Source: Azospirillaceae bacterium
Lineage (GTDB): Bacteria > Pseudomonadota > Alphaproteobacteria > Azospirillales > Azospirillaceae
Direction of reading: 5' to 3'
DNA: 64,000 nt
NCBI GenBank assembly: GCA_028283825.1
Contig: JAPWJW010000001.1
Span: 186,001-250,000 of the forward strand
In this document: one piece after another, positions 25,722 to 34,211 of the stretch
Numbering within the stretch: the first letter of the stretch is position 1
Layout of the letters: each line of letters begins with the position of its first letter
Position numbers and translations under genes: made by a program
The notes under the pieces: model-generated
Told to the model about the DNA's origin: nothing
Database searches by the model: none
What the model saw: only the letters and a program-made list of their open reading frames with translations

Positions 25722-26773
25722 ACGATAACCGCAGCTTTTTCCGGGACACCGTCGAACGCATCCTGGCCGACACCCTGACCCCAGCCGATGTCGAGGCCGC
25801 CGAGGAAGGCCGGCTGCCGCGCGCGTTGATCCGGGCACTGGACCAGAACGGCATACTGACGATGCTGGCGCCCGAGGCGCAGGGCGGCATCGGCGCGACC
25901 CTCACGGAGGCTTTCACCATCCTGCGGGCGCTGGGTGCCGCCGCGGCACCAGGCCCAGCGCTGGAAACCATACTGGGCCAATCCCTGCTGGCCCAAGCCG
26001 GCCTGGACATTGATGGCACCCTCGCGCTGGCCTTCGTCACCGAAGGCTCGGCGCCGGAGGCTGGCGCCACTCAATGGACGGCCCCGCCACGCCTGGCTGC
26101 CGTCCCGTGGGCCCGGCTGGCCGACCGGATCGTCGCGATCCTGCCCGCAGGCGGCGGCACACGATTGGCGGTGAGCGCGCCCGCCGACTGGACCGTGGCC
26201 ACGGGTGCCGACGCGGCCGGGGAGCCCCGCGACGATCTCAGCGCCGCCGTGGTGCCGGTGCGCGTGGCCGATCTGCCCGACCTGCCGTTTGATACCGTGG
26301 TCGCCACCGCCGCCGTGCTGCGGGCAGGCCAGATGCTGGGCGCCCTGGAGTGGATCCTGGCGCGCAGCGTCGACTACGCCATGGAGCGGCGGCAGTTCGG
26401 CCGGGAGATCGGCAAGTTCCAGGTGGTGCAGCAGATGCTGGCGGAACTGTCGGGCCATGTCCTGGCCGCCAGGGCCATTGCCGAGGCGGCAGCGGAAGGC
26501 TTCACCCCGGTATTGGTGGCGGCCGCCCTGTCGCGCCTGGGCGATGCGGCCGATGCGGCCATCACCATCGGCCACCAGGTCCACGGCGCCATCGGCTTCA
26601 GCCGCGAATACACCCTCAACCATCGCACCCGCCGGCTGATGGCGTGGCGGGACGACTTCCGCACTGTGCCGGCCTGGCGCCGCCACCTGGCCGGCGGTTT
26701 CGCCGGCCTGGACCACGCGGCGTTGTGGCCCGCCATCACCAAGTCCGGCCTGCGCAAGCTGGCCGCCGAATAA
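25718..26773 (+). CDS. Acyl-CoA dehydrogenase, beta-type subunit of a pair
   Basis: The 351-residue protein is a shorter, diverged ACAD. The middle region carrying SEPxxGSD in ordinary ACADs is not recognisable. It keeps ERRQFGREIGKFQVVQQMLAEL and HQVHGAIGFSREYTLNHRTRR, the segments that contact FAD across the dimer interface. It lacks the GGTxEI loop, which its neighbour supplies. It probably works only with the 24555-25721 product. It is coupled to it by a 4-nt overlap, with the SDR following after 12 nt. Confidence 0.9.
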   Translation: MNDNRSFFRDTVERILADTLTPADVEAAEEGRLPRALIRALDQNGILTMLAPEAQGGIGATLTEAFTILRALGAAAAPGPALETILGQSLLAQAGLDIDGTLALAFVTEGSAPEAGATQWTAPPRLAAVPWARLADRIVAILPAGGGTRLAVSAPADWTVATGADAAGEPRDDLSAAVVPVRVADLPDLPFDTVVATAAVLRAGQMLGALEWILARSVDYAMERRQFGREIGKFQVVQQMLAELSGHVLAARAIAEAAAEGFTPVLVAAALSRLGDAADAAITIGHQVHGAIGFSREYTLNHRTRRLMAWRDDFRTVPAWRRHLAGGFAGLDHAALWPAITKSGLRKLAAE

Positions 26774-26785
26774 GGAGCCTGAACC

Positions 26786-27508
26786 ATGGACTTCACAGGC
26801 AAGACCGCCGTCGTCACCGGTGGCGCCGGCGGCATCGGCGGCGCCATTTCCGCCACCCTGGCTCGGCTGGGCGCCCGTGTCACTGCCACGGCCTTCGACC
26901 CGGCGGAGATCGACCGCCTGCGCGGCGACCCGGCCTGCGCCGGGGTGGCGGGTGCGCTGCTGGATGTGCGGGACGATGGGGCGGTGCAGGCCTTCGCCAC
27001 CCGCTTCCCCGCACTGGACATCCTGGTGAACTGCGCCGGCACCACGGTACGGGGGGAAAGGGCCTTCACCGAGGAGGGCTTCGACCTGGTGCTGGACGTC
27101 AACCTGTTCGGCACCATGCGGGCGGCCCGCGCCTTCCTGCCGCAGCTGACCCAGGCCAAGGGCACCGTGGTCAACATCGCATCGATGATGAGCTTCTTCG
27201 GCAGCGGCACGGCACCGGGCTATGCGGCCAGCAAGGGCGGCGTGGCGCAACTGACCAAGAGCCTGGCCATCGCCTGGGCGGAACACGGCATTCGCGTCAA
27301 CGCGGTGGCGCCCGGCTGGATCATCACGCCGTTGACAGAAGCACAGATCGACGCCGACCTGCGTCAGCGCGTGATCCAGCGCACGCCCATGCGGCAATGG
27401 GGCGTGCCCCAGCATATCGCCGACGCCGTGTCCTTCCTCTGCAGCCCGCAAGCCTCTTTCATCACCGGCGCCATCCTGCCGGTGGACGGCGGCTATTCCG
27501 CCGCCTGA
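26786..27508 (+). CDS. SDR family oxidoreductase
   Basis: The 240-residue canonical SDR shows TGGAGGIGG, NCAGTT, Ser in IASMMSFFGSG and the YAASK pair, with VDGGYSAA at the C-terminus. GGAGCC lies 5-7 nt before the ATG. It is last in the plus-strand operon that starts at 21205, and its stop is followed at once by the array of inverted repeats described for 27509-27653. Likely a hydroxyacyl-CoA or alcohol dehydrogenase. Confidence 0.9.
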   Translation: MDFTGKTAVVTGGAGGIGGAISATLARLGARVTATAFDPAEIDRLRGDPACAGVAGALLDVRDDGAVQAFATRFPALDILVNCAGTTVRGERAFTEEGFDLVLDVNLFGTMRAARAFLPQLTQAKGTVVNIASMMSFFGSGTAPGYAASKGGVAQLTKSLAIAWAEHGIRVNAVAPGWIITPLTEAQIDADLRQRVIQRTPMRQWGVPQHIADAVSFLCSPQASFITGAILPVDGGYSAA

Positions 27509-27653
27509 TACCAAAGCGCGTTGAGTGGAACTCATCGTGCTTTGGTATCGGCGGCGACTGCCGCCGCGCGCCGCAAGGCGCGTGAGCCAAGCCAACGGAT
27601 GTTGGCGCCGGCGCCTGAGGGCGATGACACTGACCATAGGTCAGGATCATCGC
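27509..27653. repeat. Array of adjacent inverted repeats between convergent genes (terminator or MITE/REP-like element)
   Basis: Four inverted repeats are packed into 145 bp. The first is TACCAAAGC/GCTTTGGTA (27509-27517 and 27539-27547) with an inner TGAGT/ACTCA. The second is GGCGGC/GCCGCC (27550-27565) and the third CGCGCC/GGCGCG (27567-27582). The fourth is GCGATGA/TCATCGC (27621-27653) with inner TGACC/GGTCA. The palindrome GGCGCCGGCGCC also lies inside. The left end begins TACCAA, and the complement of the right side also reads TACCAA (near 27657-27662), as if terminal inverted repeats. It may be a bidirectional terminator, a REP/BIME cluster or a small non-autonomous mobile element. 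Confidence 0.5.
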
Positions 27654-28735
27654 TACTTGGTATGAGTCGCCAGAGTCTCAACCCGGATGATCGCCTGAGC
27701 GATGATTCCGGGGGTGGCCGCCACGATAATGCGGCCACCCTTGGGGCCTTGGGTGGTGAGATGGGCGATGTCGGCAATCTCACGGTCCGTGACATCTGCC
27801 ATGCCCAGGTCGGCTAGGGATGCGGGCAGCCCCACCTGACGATTGAAACCCATCAAATCCAGCAGAAAGGAGTCGGTGCGATCCTCAATGGCCAACTGCA
27901 CCAGCGTGCCATAGGCGACGTGATAGCCATGCAAGGCCGTCTTGGCACCACGTGCCTTCACCAACCCCCGCACCACAGCGTGGGCATAGGACAAGCCGCC
28001 GCTCTCCCATGCCAGGCCGGCCATTAGCACGTTGGCCTCCACCACCGCCTCGAACGCGGCGTTCGGCAGATGGGTCTCGGCGGCCGCCATCGCCGCGACG
28101 CCGTGCTGGCGCAGGGTGGCATAGCAGGCGTCGGCGATGGCGCCAGCGGTCAGTAGCGGCATGGTATTGAAGAAATTGAGGGCGCCGTCGGCCTTGGCCC
28201 GTTCCGCCTCGAACTTCTTGGCGATGGCATCACCGATGCCGGCGCGCAGGAAACGCGATGGCGCGTGGGCGATCAAGCCCGTGTCGACCAGAACCAGGAC
28301 GGGGCTGTCGGGCAGCGTCTCGATGGCTACCAAGGCATGGGCGTCGTCATAGATCGCCATGGCCCGTCCGGTCGGTCCATCGTTGGATGCGATGGAAGGC
28401 ACGGCTGCATAAGGTAGGCGCAGGCGCAAGGCCACGCCCTTGGCGGCGTCCAGCCCCTTCCCGCCGCCAAGCCCGACCACCAGGTCGCACCCAGCCTCTG
28501 CCGCCTGGGCGCACAAGACGTCGATGGCGGCCCACGTCACCTCCCCCCGCAAGGGCATGACGAGGGGGGAAAGGTCGGCCAGCGTGGCCTGCAGCCGGGC
28601 CTGGACGAAAGGCAGGACGTCGGCATCCACGACCACCGCAGGGCGACGGGCAAAGCCAGCCAGCTGCTGGCCCAGATGGTCCAGCGCGCCCGGCCCTTGC
28701 ACATAGCGGCGGGGCGATCCGAAGGTCCTGATCAT
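27653..28735 (-). CDS. GldA-like iron/zinc-containing alcohol dehydrogenase
   Basis: The 360-residue protein belongs to the metal-dependent polyol/alcohol dehydrogenase fold. VGLGGGKGLDAAKG is the NAD-binding turn, and PSIASNDGPTG corresponds to PTIASTDAPTS of glycerol dehydrogenase. Metal ligands are suggested by Asp in AGIGDA, His in SYAHAVVRGL and His in LHGYHVAYG. The substrate is unlikely to be glycerol given the setting; it is the last gene of a long acyl-CoA operon and may oxidise or reduce a small carbonyl or hydroxy product released by side-chain cleavage. It overlaps the MaoC gene by 4 nt. Confidence 0.85.
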   Translation of the reverse strand: MIRTFGSPRRYVQGPGALDHLGQQLAGFARRPAVVVDADVLPFVQARLQATLADLSPLVMPLRGEVTWAAIDVLCAQAAEAGCDLVVGLGGGKGLDAAKGVALRLRLPYAAVPSIASNDGPTGRAMAIYDDAHALVAIETLPDSPVLVLVDTGLIAHAPSRFLRAGIGDAIAKKFEAERAKADGALNFFNTMPLLTAGAIADACYATLRQHGVAAMAAAETHLPNAAFEAVVEANVLMAGLAWESGGLSYAHAVVRGLVKARGAKTALHGYHVAYGTLVQLAIEDRTDSFLLDLMGFNRQVGLPASLADLGMADVTDREIADIAHLTTQGPKGGRIIVAATPGIIAQAIIRVETLATHTK

Positions 28736-29595
28736 GATGCTTCCTTATCCGTGAATGTCACCCGGCCGCGGTCCAGCACCACGACATCGCGGGCCGCCAC
28801 CCGGGCCTGGAACGCGATGCCGTCCGCCTCTTTCCACATCTCCACGGTGATGGTCTCGCCCGGTAGGACCGGCTTGGAGAAGCGGGTCTCGACGGTCGCC
28901 AATGTGCGGCCGGGATTGGCCTTGGCCACCGCTACCGCCGCCAGGCCATAGGTGCAGAGGCCATGCAGGATGGGCCGCTGGAACCCTGCCTTTGCCGCGA
29001 CCTCCGGGTCGGCATGCAGGGGATTGCGGTCCTGGTTCAGGCGATATAGCAGGGCTGCGTTAGCGTCAGTCGGCAGGTCCACCACCTGGTCCGGTGGACG
29101 CTGGGGTACGGCCATAAAGTCATATTGCCCCTGTCCCGGCGTGCCGCCGAAGCCGCCATCCGCCCGGCAAAAAACCAAGGATTGGCTGTGGGCCAGCAGG
29201 GCGTCGGTCGCGCGATCCCGAGTCTCGCGCTCAATCACCAGCACTGCGCCAGAGGCCCCCTTGTCCAGAATGTCGACAATGCGGTTGCGGCTGACGACCG
29301 TGCCCCCGATCGGCAGCGGCGCCAGGGTGCGCAGCCGCTGGCCACCATGAACCACCATGGCGCGGGTGATACCGGTGCGCTGGTCCACCATCCAGTTGCC
29401 GGGATGGCCGACGATCAAAGGCATAGTGGGAAAGACCGCCAGATCACGCTCATAGACGTACGTCAGGTCGTGGGCGTCCAATGGGTCGCGCCCCAGGCCT
29501 ATGGTCAGGGCGTACAGCATCACGTCCCGATCGGTGATGGCTGTCTCAATGGCCGGGAACTCCAGAGCCCGCAGGTAGTCGATATTCAGCGGCAT
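28732..29595 (-). CDS. MaoC-type double-hotdog enoyl-CoA hydratase 2
   Basis: The 287-residue protein contains two hotdog domains. The C-terminal one has the hydratase-2 motif LNQDRNPLHADPEVAAKAGFQ with the catalytic Asp/His pair, followed by RPILHGLCTYGLA. The N-terminal half is the substrate-binding repeat. This matches peroxisomal-type MFE-2 hydratase and steroid hydratases such as Shy1 and ChsH1/ChsH2. It would add water across a 2-enoyl-CoA to give the hydroxyacyl-CoA that a retro-aldolase could cleave; the thiolase-like protein and DUF35 are encoded immediately upstream. MPLNID at 29595 is chosen because the longer frame overlaps the thiolase-like gene. Confidence 0.9.
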   Translation of the reverse strand: MPLNIDYLRALEFPAIETAITDRDVMLYALTIGLGRDPLDAHDLTYVYERDLAVFPTMPLIVGHPGNWMVDQRTGITRAMVVHGGQRLRTLAPLPIGGTVVSRNRIVDILDKGASGAVLVIERETRDRATDALLAHSQSLVFCRADGGFGGTPGQGQYDFMAVPQRPPDQVVDLPTDANAALLYRLNQDRNPLHADPEVAAKAGFQRPILHGLCTYGLAAVAVAKANPGRTLATVETRFSKPVLPGETITVEMWKEADGIAFQARVAARDVVVLDRGRVTFTDKEAS

Positions 29596-29608
29596 TGCGG
29601 ATGTTCCT

Positions 29609-30772
29609 TCACAGGGTTTCAGCGGAGCCCCAGACGGTGACCGCCTGGCTGGATAGGACGCCGCCATTGCCCTGGGCGATGGCCAGCTTGGCGCCCGCCA
29701 CCTGACGATCGCCGGCGTTGGCCCGGATCTGCTCCACCGCTTCCACCATCGTGAACAGGCCGTACATGCCGGGATGGACACAGGACAGGCCGCCGCCGTT
29801 GGTGTTGACCGGCAGGGCGCCGCCCGGGGCGATGCGTCCGTCCTGGACGAAGGCCCCGCCCTCTCCCTTCTTGCAGAAACCCAGATCCTCCAGGAACAGG
29901 ATGGGGTTGATGGTAAAGGCGTCGTAGAGCTGGACGACGTCGATATCAGCGGGCGTCACCCCCGCCTGCGCCAGGGCGCGCGGTCCGCACTCCGCCACCG
30001 CCGTCACCGTCAGATCCGGCGCCTGGGCGATATAGCGGTGCCAGGTGGCCGATGCAGCCCCCAGCAGATAGGCCGGCGGCCTACGCAGGTCCCGCGCCCG
30101 ATCGGCCCGGGTCATGACCACGGCGGCGGCACCATCCGTCACCAGGCAGCAATCACGCACGGTCAGGGGATCGGACACCATCCGCGCGGCGAGGCAATCC
30201 TCGAGGCTCAGCGGCGCGCGCATGAAGGCATCGGGGTTCAACTGGGCCCATTGGCGGGCTGCCACCGCCACCGACGCCAGCTGTTCCCGCGTGGTCCCGT
30301 ACTGATGCATGTGGCGCGACGCCGCCAGCGCATAGGACGATGGCGGATTGACCGGCTTGTACACCTCTTCATACGGGAAGGGCTGGCCGCCACTGCGCAC
30401 CAGGCCGCCTGCGGCGGAGCGCTGGTTGCTGCCGTAGCAGATCAGCGCCACATCGCAAAGCCCAGCCTCCAGCGCCAGCGCCGCCCACATCGCGTGGATT
30501 TCGAAGGCGGAACCGCCGGTGCGGGTGGATTCCACCAGCTTGGGCCGGATACCCAGGTATTCCGGCACGGTCAGGGCGCAGAACGGGTCCTGGGGCAGCA
30601 TGGCGAACACGGCATCGACATCGGCCACGGTCAGGCCGGCATCGGCCAGGGCCCTCAGGCTGGCCTGGGCCAGCAGGTCGATGGCCTGATAGCCCGGCGC
30701 CTCCCCCATGCCGAAGGTGGCGGCGCCCACGACAGCGGTACGCCCACGGGGAAAACTCTCATCGGCGGACAT
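29609..30772 (-). CDS. Thiolase-fold lipid-transfer protein lacking the thiolase Cys (second copy)
   Basis: The 387-residue protein matches the SCP2-thiolase/Ltp group. At the usual nucleophile position it reads VESTRTGGSAFEIHAMWAAL, with no Cys. C-terminal NTNGGGLSCVHPGMYGLF keeps the HPG of thiolases, unlike the first copy, and VVQLYDAFTINPILFLEDLGF carries the conserved Tyr-Asp. A retro-aldolase or other non-thiolytic activity with the adjacent DUF35 protein is the best guess. ATG 30772 is chosen over 30778 because GAAGGG is at proper spacing only for 30772. It lies between DUF35 (10 nt) and MaoC (13 nt), as in an Ltp2/ChsH-type cassette. Confidence 0.85.
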   Translation of the reverse strand: MSADESFPRGRTAVVGAATFGMGEAPGYQAIDLLAQASLRALADAGLTVADVDAVFAMLPQDPFCALTVPEYLGIRPKLVESTRTGGSAFEIHAMWAALALEAGLCDVALICYGSNQRSAAGGLVRSGGQPFPYEEVYKPVNPPSSYALAASRHMHQYGTTREQLASVAVAARQWAQLNPDAFMRAPLSLEDCLAARMVSDPLTVRDCCLVTDGAAAVVMTRADRARDLRRPPAYLLGAASATWHRYIAQAPDLTVTAVAECGPRALAQAGVTPADIDVVQLYDAFTINPILFLEDLGFCKKGEGGAFVQDGRIAPGGALPVNTNGGGLSCVHPGMYGLFTMVEAVEQIRANAGDRQVAGAKLAIAQGNGGVLSSQAVTVWGSAETL

Positions 30773-30782
30773 GGACATCCCT

Positions 30783-31163
30783 TCAGGCTGGCGTGAAGAC
30801 GACGGCGGGCTGGCCATCCAGATCCTGGATGCTGGCCTTGACCGCCATGCCGATGCGCACCGCCTCCGGTGCCACCCCCACAACCCGGCTCATCATCCGG
30901 GGACCTTCCGCCAGATCGACCAGGCAGACGTTGTAGGAGGGCGCTGGCGGCCGTTGTCGCACCACGGTGGTGGCGTAGATCGTGCCGTCGCCCGACGCGG
31001 GAACCCATTCCAGGTCCTGAACACCCGTCCCCGGCTCCGCCACGCGGGGATAAAACACATGCCGGCCGCTGGAGGCGGAGCGCTGGATCATGAAGCGGCC
31101 CTCCGCAAGAAAAGCCTGGAACTCGGCATCCGGCCCGGACGCGCGAAGAAGGGGGCCGCTCAT
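30783..31163 (-). CDS. DUF35 OB-fold protein without zinc-ribbon cysteines
   Basis: The 126-residue protein has the DUF35 OB-fold ending (MSRVVGVAPEAVRIGMAVKASIQDLDGQPAVVFTPA) and an N-terminal helix AEFQAFLAEGRFMIQR. The zinc-ribbon segment has no cysteines at all and reads SASSGRHVFYPRVAEPG. It probably partners the thiolase-like protein encoded 10 nt downstream. Loss of the metal site is common in DUF35 domains and need not abolish the interaction. It overlaps the ADP-forming synthetase stop by 4 nt. Confidence 0.88.
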   Translation of the reverse strand: MSGPLLRASGPDAEFQAFLAEGRFMIQRSASSGRHVFYPRVAEPGTGVQDLEWVPASGDGTIYATTVVRQRPPAPSYNVCLVDLAEGPRMMSRVVGVAPEAVRIGMAVKASIQDLDGQPAVVFTPA

Positions 31164-33259
31164 TGATGATCTCCAGTCTCAGGTTCCGCCGCGACCGCCA
31201 GCGCATCCACGGCGACGACACCCTGGCCGCGCCCGTAGACGAAGACGGGGTTCAGGTCCAATTGGTCCAGGGATGTCTCGGTGCGGGCCAAATCCGCCAC
31301 CCGCGACACCAGGTCGGCCAACGCTTGAAGATCCGCAGGCTCCTGCCCGCGTACCCCATGCAGGATGGGGGCTGTCTTCAGGCGGCCAATCAGGGCCATC
31401 GCCTCTTTCGGCGTGATGGGAGACGGGGCGAACACCACGTCCTTCAGCACCTCCAGATAGATGCCCCCGGACCCCAGCATCAGCAGGGGGCCGAAGTCCG
31501 GATCGCGGGTGACTCCGATGACCAGTTCATGGCCCTTGGCCATCATCTTCTGGACCAGCACGCCCTCGATTCGGGCATCCGGCGCATGGGATTTGGACGC
31601 GGCCACGACGCGATCGAACGTGGCGGCCACGGCATCCAGCCCCACGTTCAAGGCGACGCCGCCCGCTTCCGTCTTGTGGGCGATGTCGGGCGACTGGATT
31701 TTCAGCACGACCGGCGCGCCCAGGGCCTGGGCCACGGCCAGCGCCTCGTCGCGACTGGTCGCCAGCGCCGTGGGCGGCACGGGAATGCGGTACGCCTCAA
31801 GCAGGTGACGGGTGTCGGCCTCCCCCAGCACTCCCCGGACAGGACCCAGCACGGCCGCGCCGACGGGCGCTGCAGGCGATCGCGACCGCCAGCGTTCCTG
31901 GAAAACGGCATGCCGGTCCAGGGCCTGCAAGGCCAAGGCACAGGCGCGGAAGCTGCGGAAGCCCTGGCCGCCAAGGGCCGCCAGCGCCGCCAGGTTCTCC
32001 TCCCCGGGCAGAATGTGGGAATGGAACAGGATGGGTTTTGCGGCCGCCGCGAACAGGGGGCGCAGCACATTGGCCAGGGCGTGGATCCGGCCCGTCTTTG
32101 CCAACCCGATATTGACGATGACGGCGTCGACCTCGTCACTGGCCTGCAGCTTGGCCAATACCTTCACCAGGGTGGCGCCACCGTCTTCCACCGCCTGCGC
32201 CGTCACGTCCACCGGATTGGCGGCAGAGCCGAAGGCGGGGATGTGGGTGGAGATGTCCGCCTGCAGCGCCGGGCTCAATAGGGGGACATCGATGCCGACA
32301 GAGCCGCACAGATCGGCCGCCCAGGCCCCCGCCCCGCCGGAGGTGGTGACCACCGCCACCCGCTGCACCCGGCCGCGTGGCATACGGGAGAAGGCCGCCG
32401 CCGCCGCCAGCATTTCCTCCTGGTCCAGAACCCGCAGCACGCCGTGCCGCTCAAACACCGCGTCGTAGGCGGTGTCGGCGCCGGTCAGGTGGGCGGTGTG
32501 GGATATGGCGGCGCGCTGGCCTGCCTCTGACCGGCCGATCTTCATCACCACCAGCGGCACGCCGGCATCAGCCGCGCGCGCGGCCGTCACCAGGAAGCGC
32601 TGAGGGTCCTTCAAGCCCTCAATGAACAGCAGGATGGCGGCGTCCTGCTGTTCATCCAGAAGGTGGTCGACGGCGTCCAGGCATTCCAGGTCGCCTTCAT
32701 TGCCGGTGGTGATGACGGCGCGCACGTCCAGGTGTTCGGCCAAGGCGCGGCCGTAAAGGGCGAAGCCCAGGCCACCGCTCTGCGAAACGATGCTGATGGG
32801 CCGACCGGGGCGGGGCGGTTGGGCACCGGCCGCCAGCGCCTCCTCCACCACCGCGGCGAAGGTGGCGGCGACCCCGCTCGTGATGTAGTAACCCTCGGTA
32901 TTGGGGCCCATGTAGCGCAGGCCGCTGTCGCCCACTGCGGCATCCAGCGCCGCCTTGTCCACCCCCGATGACAGGATGACGGCGGCCTTGGCACCCGCGT
33001 CCACAGCCTGGGCGATGATGCCGGGTACGCTCTCGCCGGGCGTGGCGACAAGCACCAGTTCCACCCCGCCGGGGATGGACGCAAGATCGGGCCAGGCCGC
33101 CTGGCCCTGGATGGTGCCCCCCTTGGGGTGGACGGGATGAACGGCGCCGCGGTGGCCGCTGGCCTTCAGCAGCTTCAGCAGCTTGCCGCGCAGCTTGCCG
33201 ACATCATCCGACGCGCCCACGACCGCGACGCTGGAAGGGTGAAAGAAACTGGACAGCAC
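31160..33259 (-). CDS. ADP-forming acyl-CoA synthetase (acetate-CoA ligase family)
   Basis: The 699-residue chain fuses the CoA-binding, ligase and ATP-grasp domains of ADP-forming acyl-CoA synthetases. It has SSVAVVGASDD at the N-terminus, SQSGGLGFALYG, the phosphohistidine loop AAISHTAHLTGAD with H254, and a C-terminal ATP-grasp with PVVLKIQSPDIAHKTEAGGVAL. It makes acyl-CoA from acid, ATP and CoA, and can run in reverse to save ATP. The GTG at 33259 puts the first strand where relatives have it, with AAGGA about 10 nt upstream; ATG 33310 is an alternative. A paralogue is at 41307-43442. The acyl substrate is not evident. Confidence 0.88.
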   Translation of the reverse strand: MLSSFFHPSSVAVVGASDDVGKLRGKLLKLLKASGHRGAVHPVHPKGGTIQGQAAWPDLASIPGGVELVLVATPGESVPGIIAQAVDAGAKAAVILSSGVDKAALDAAVGDSGLRYMGPNTEGYYITSGVAATFAAVVEEALAAGAQPPRPGRPISIVSQSGGLGFALYGRALAEHLDVRAVITTGNEGDLECLDAVDHLLDEQQDAAILLFIEGLKDPQRFLVTAARAADAGVPLVVMKIGRSEAGQRAAISHTAHLTGADTAYDAVFERHGVLRVLDQEEMLAAAAAFSRMPRGRVQRVAVVTTSGGAGAWAADLCGSVGIDVPLLSPALQADISTHIPAFGSAANPVDVTAQAVEDGGATLVKVLAKLQASDEVDAVIVNIGLAKTGRIHALANVLRPLFAAAAKPILFHSHILPGEENLAALAALGGQGFRSFRACALALQALDRHAVFQERWRSRSPAAPVGAAVLGPVRGVLGEADTRHLLEAYRIPVPPTALATSRDEALAVAQALGAPVVLKIQSPDIAHKTEAGGVALNVGLDAVAATFDRVVAASKSHAPDARIEGVLVQKMMAKGHELVIGVTRDPDFGPLLMLGSGGIYLEVLKDVVFAPSPITPKEAMALIGRLKTAPILHGVRGQEPADLQALADLVSRVADLARTETSLDQLDLNPVFVYGRGQGVVAVDALAVAAEPETGDHQ

Positions 33260-33378
33260 GGGACGGCGATCCTTGCGATTGGGACGATTGGGGAGTGACC
33301 CCTTCTGCATCCGGCATCGCGGCCGGCCGGGCAAGACGGCCGCCGGAATCGATCACATGGGTGTTCACCAGAGCGGCG

Positions 33379-34209
33379 TCAGCGCGCCACCCGCCGCAGG
33401 AAATCCAGCAAAGCGTCGGCAAAGGCATCATTGTGGTCACCGACCACCATATGGCCGGCACCGGGGATGGCGCACACCTCAACCGCCGGCAGGACGGCGC
33501 GCAGCGCCGTGATGGCGTGGGCATCCACGACATCGCTGCGCTCCCCATGGATCAGCAGGGCCGGAACGGTCAGCTTGCGCGCCGCCCCCTCCAGATAGTC
33601 CAACGCGGCCGCCGTGCCCAGGCGGTGGTCGCGGGAGAAGAACAGCGGATCCCAATGCCAATGCCACCGACCGTCCGCGTCCTGGCGCATGGTGCGGCGC
33701 AAGCGCTCGCCGGCACCCGGCGGCGCCGTCTGGCCCCGGTTGGCCGCGACCACGCCCGCCGCCTCTTCCAGGCTGGCGAAGCCCTCGGGCGGTGCCTGCA
33801 GGATGCCCCGCACCCTGGCCACTCCGTCGGCATTGACGTGCGGCGCGGTGTCGACCAACACCAGCGCCCGGCCTATGCCGGCATGGCCGGCCGCGGCCAG
33901 CGCCACCTTGCCGCCCAGCGACGCCCCAACCAGCACCGGCGGCCGCCCCAAGGCGTCCGCCACCGCGCGGATGTCGGCCACCAGCCAGGCATAGCCATAG
34001 TCGCCCTCCGGCGCCCGGTCGCTGTCACCATGGCCGCGTAAATCCAGGGCCACGGCCCGGAAACCGGCTTCCCCCAGGCGTTGTCCCGTGCGCCGCCAGC
34101 TGTGCCGCGTCTGGCCGCCGCCAGGCAGCAGCAGCACGGGCACGCCCGCATCCGGACCAAACAGGTCGGCGGCCAGGCGCAAACCGCCCTCACCTGAAAA
34201 CCAGTCCAT
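33379..34209 (-). CDS. Alpha/beta hydrolase
   Basis: This 276-residue hydrolase has LLPGGGQTRHSW for the oxyanion region, DLRGHGDSDRAPEGDYGY, the nucleophile elbow VGASLGGKVAL (Ser in GASLG) and a C-terminal His in GAGHMVVGDH. It resembles epoxide hydrolase/haloperoxidase-like and esterase members and has no signal peptide. It is encoded 2 nt after the double CoA transferase and 119 nt before the ADP-forming synthetase, so it may release an acid from an ester, lactone or thioester for re-activation. Confidence 0.85.
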   Translation of the reverse strand: MDWFSGEGGLRLAADLFGPDAGVPVLLLPGGGQTRHSWRRTGQRLGEAGFRAVALDLRGHGDSDRAPEGDYGYAWLVADIRAVADALGRPPVLVGASLGGKVALAAAGHAGIGRALVLVDTAPHVNADGVARVRGILQAPPEGFASLEEAAGVVAANRGQTAPPGAGERLRRTMRQDADGRWHWHWDPLFFSRDHRLGTAAALDYLEGAARKLTVPALLIHGERSDVVDAHAITALRAVLPAVEVCAIPGAGHMVVGDHNDAFADALLDFLRRVAR

Positions 34210-34211
34210 GG

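Noticed and set aside
25280-27637. A 785-codon open frame on the minus strand
   Set aside because: Antisense to the ACAD pair and SDR; composition is low-complexity Gly/Gln/Arg and no domain is visible.
27509-27653. CRISPR array or tRNA-like structure in the repeat-rich gap
   Set aside because: The repeats are inverted, of different sequence and unevenly spaced; there are no constant direct repeats with spacers and no tRNA cloverleaf.
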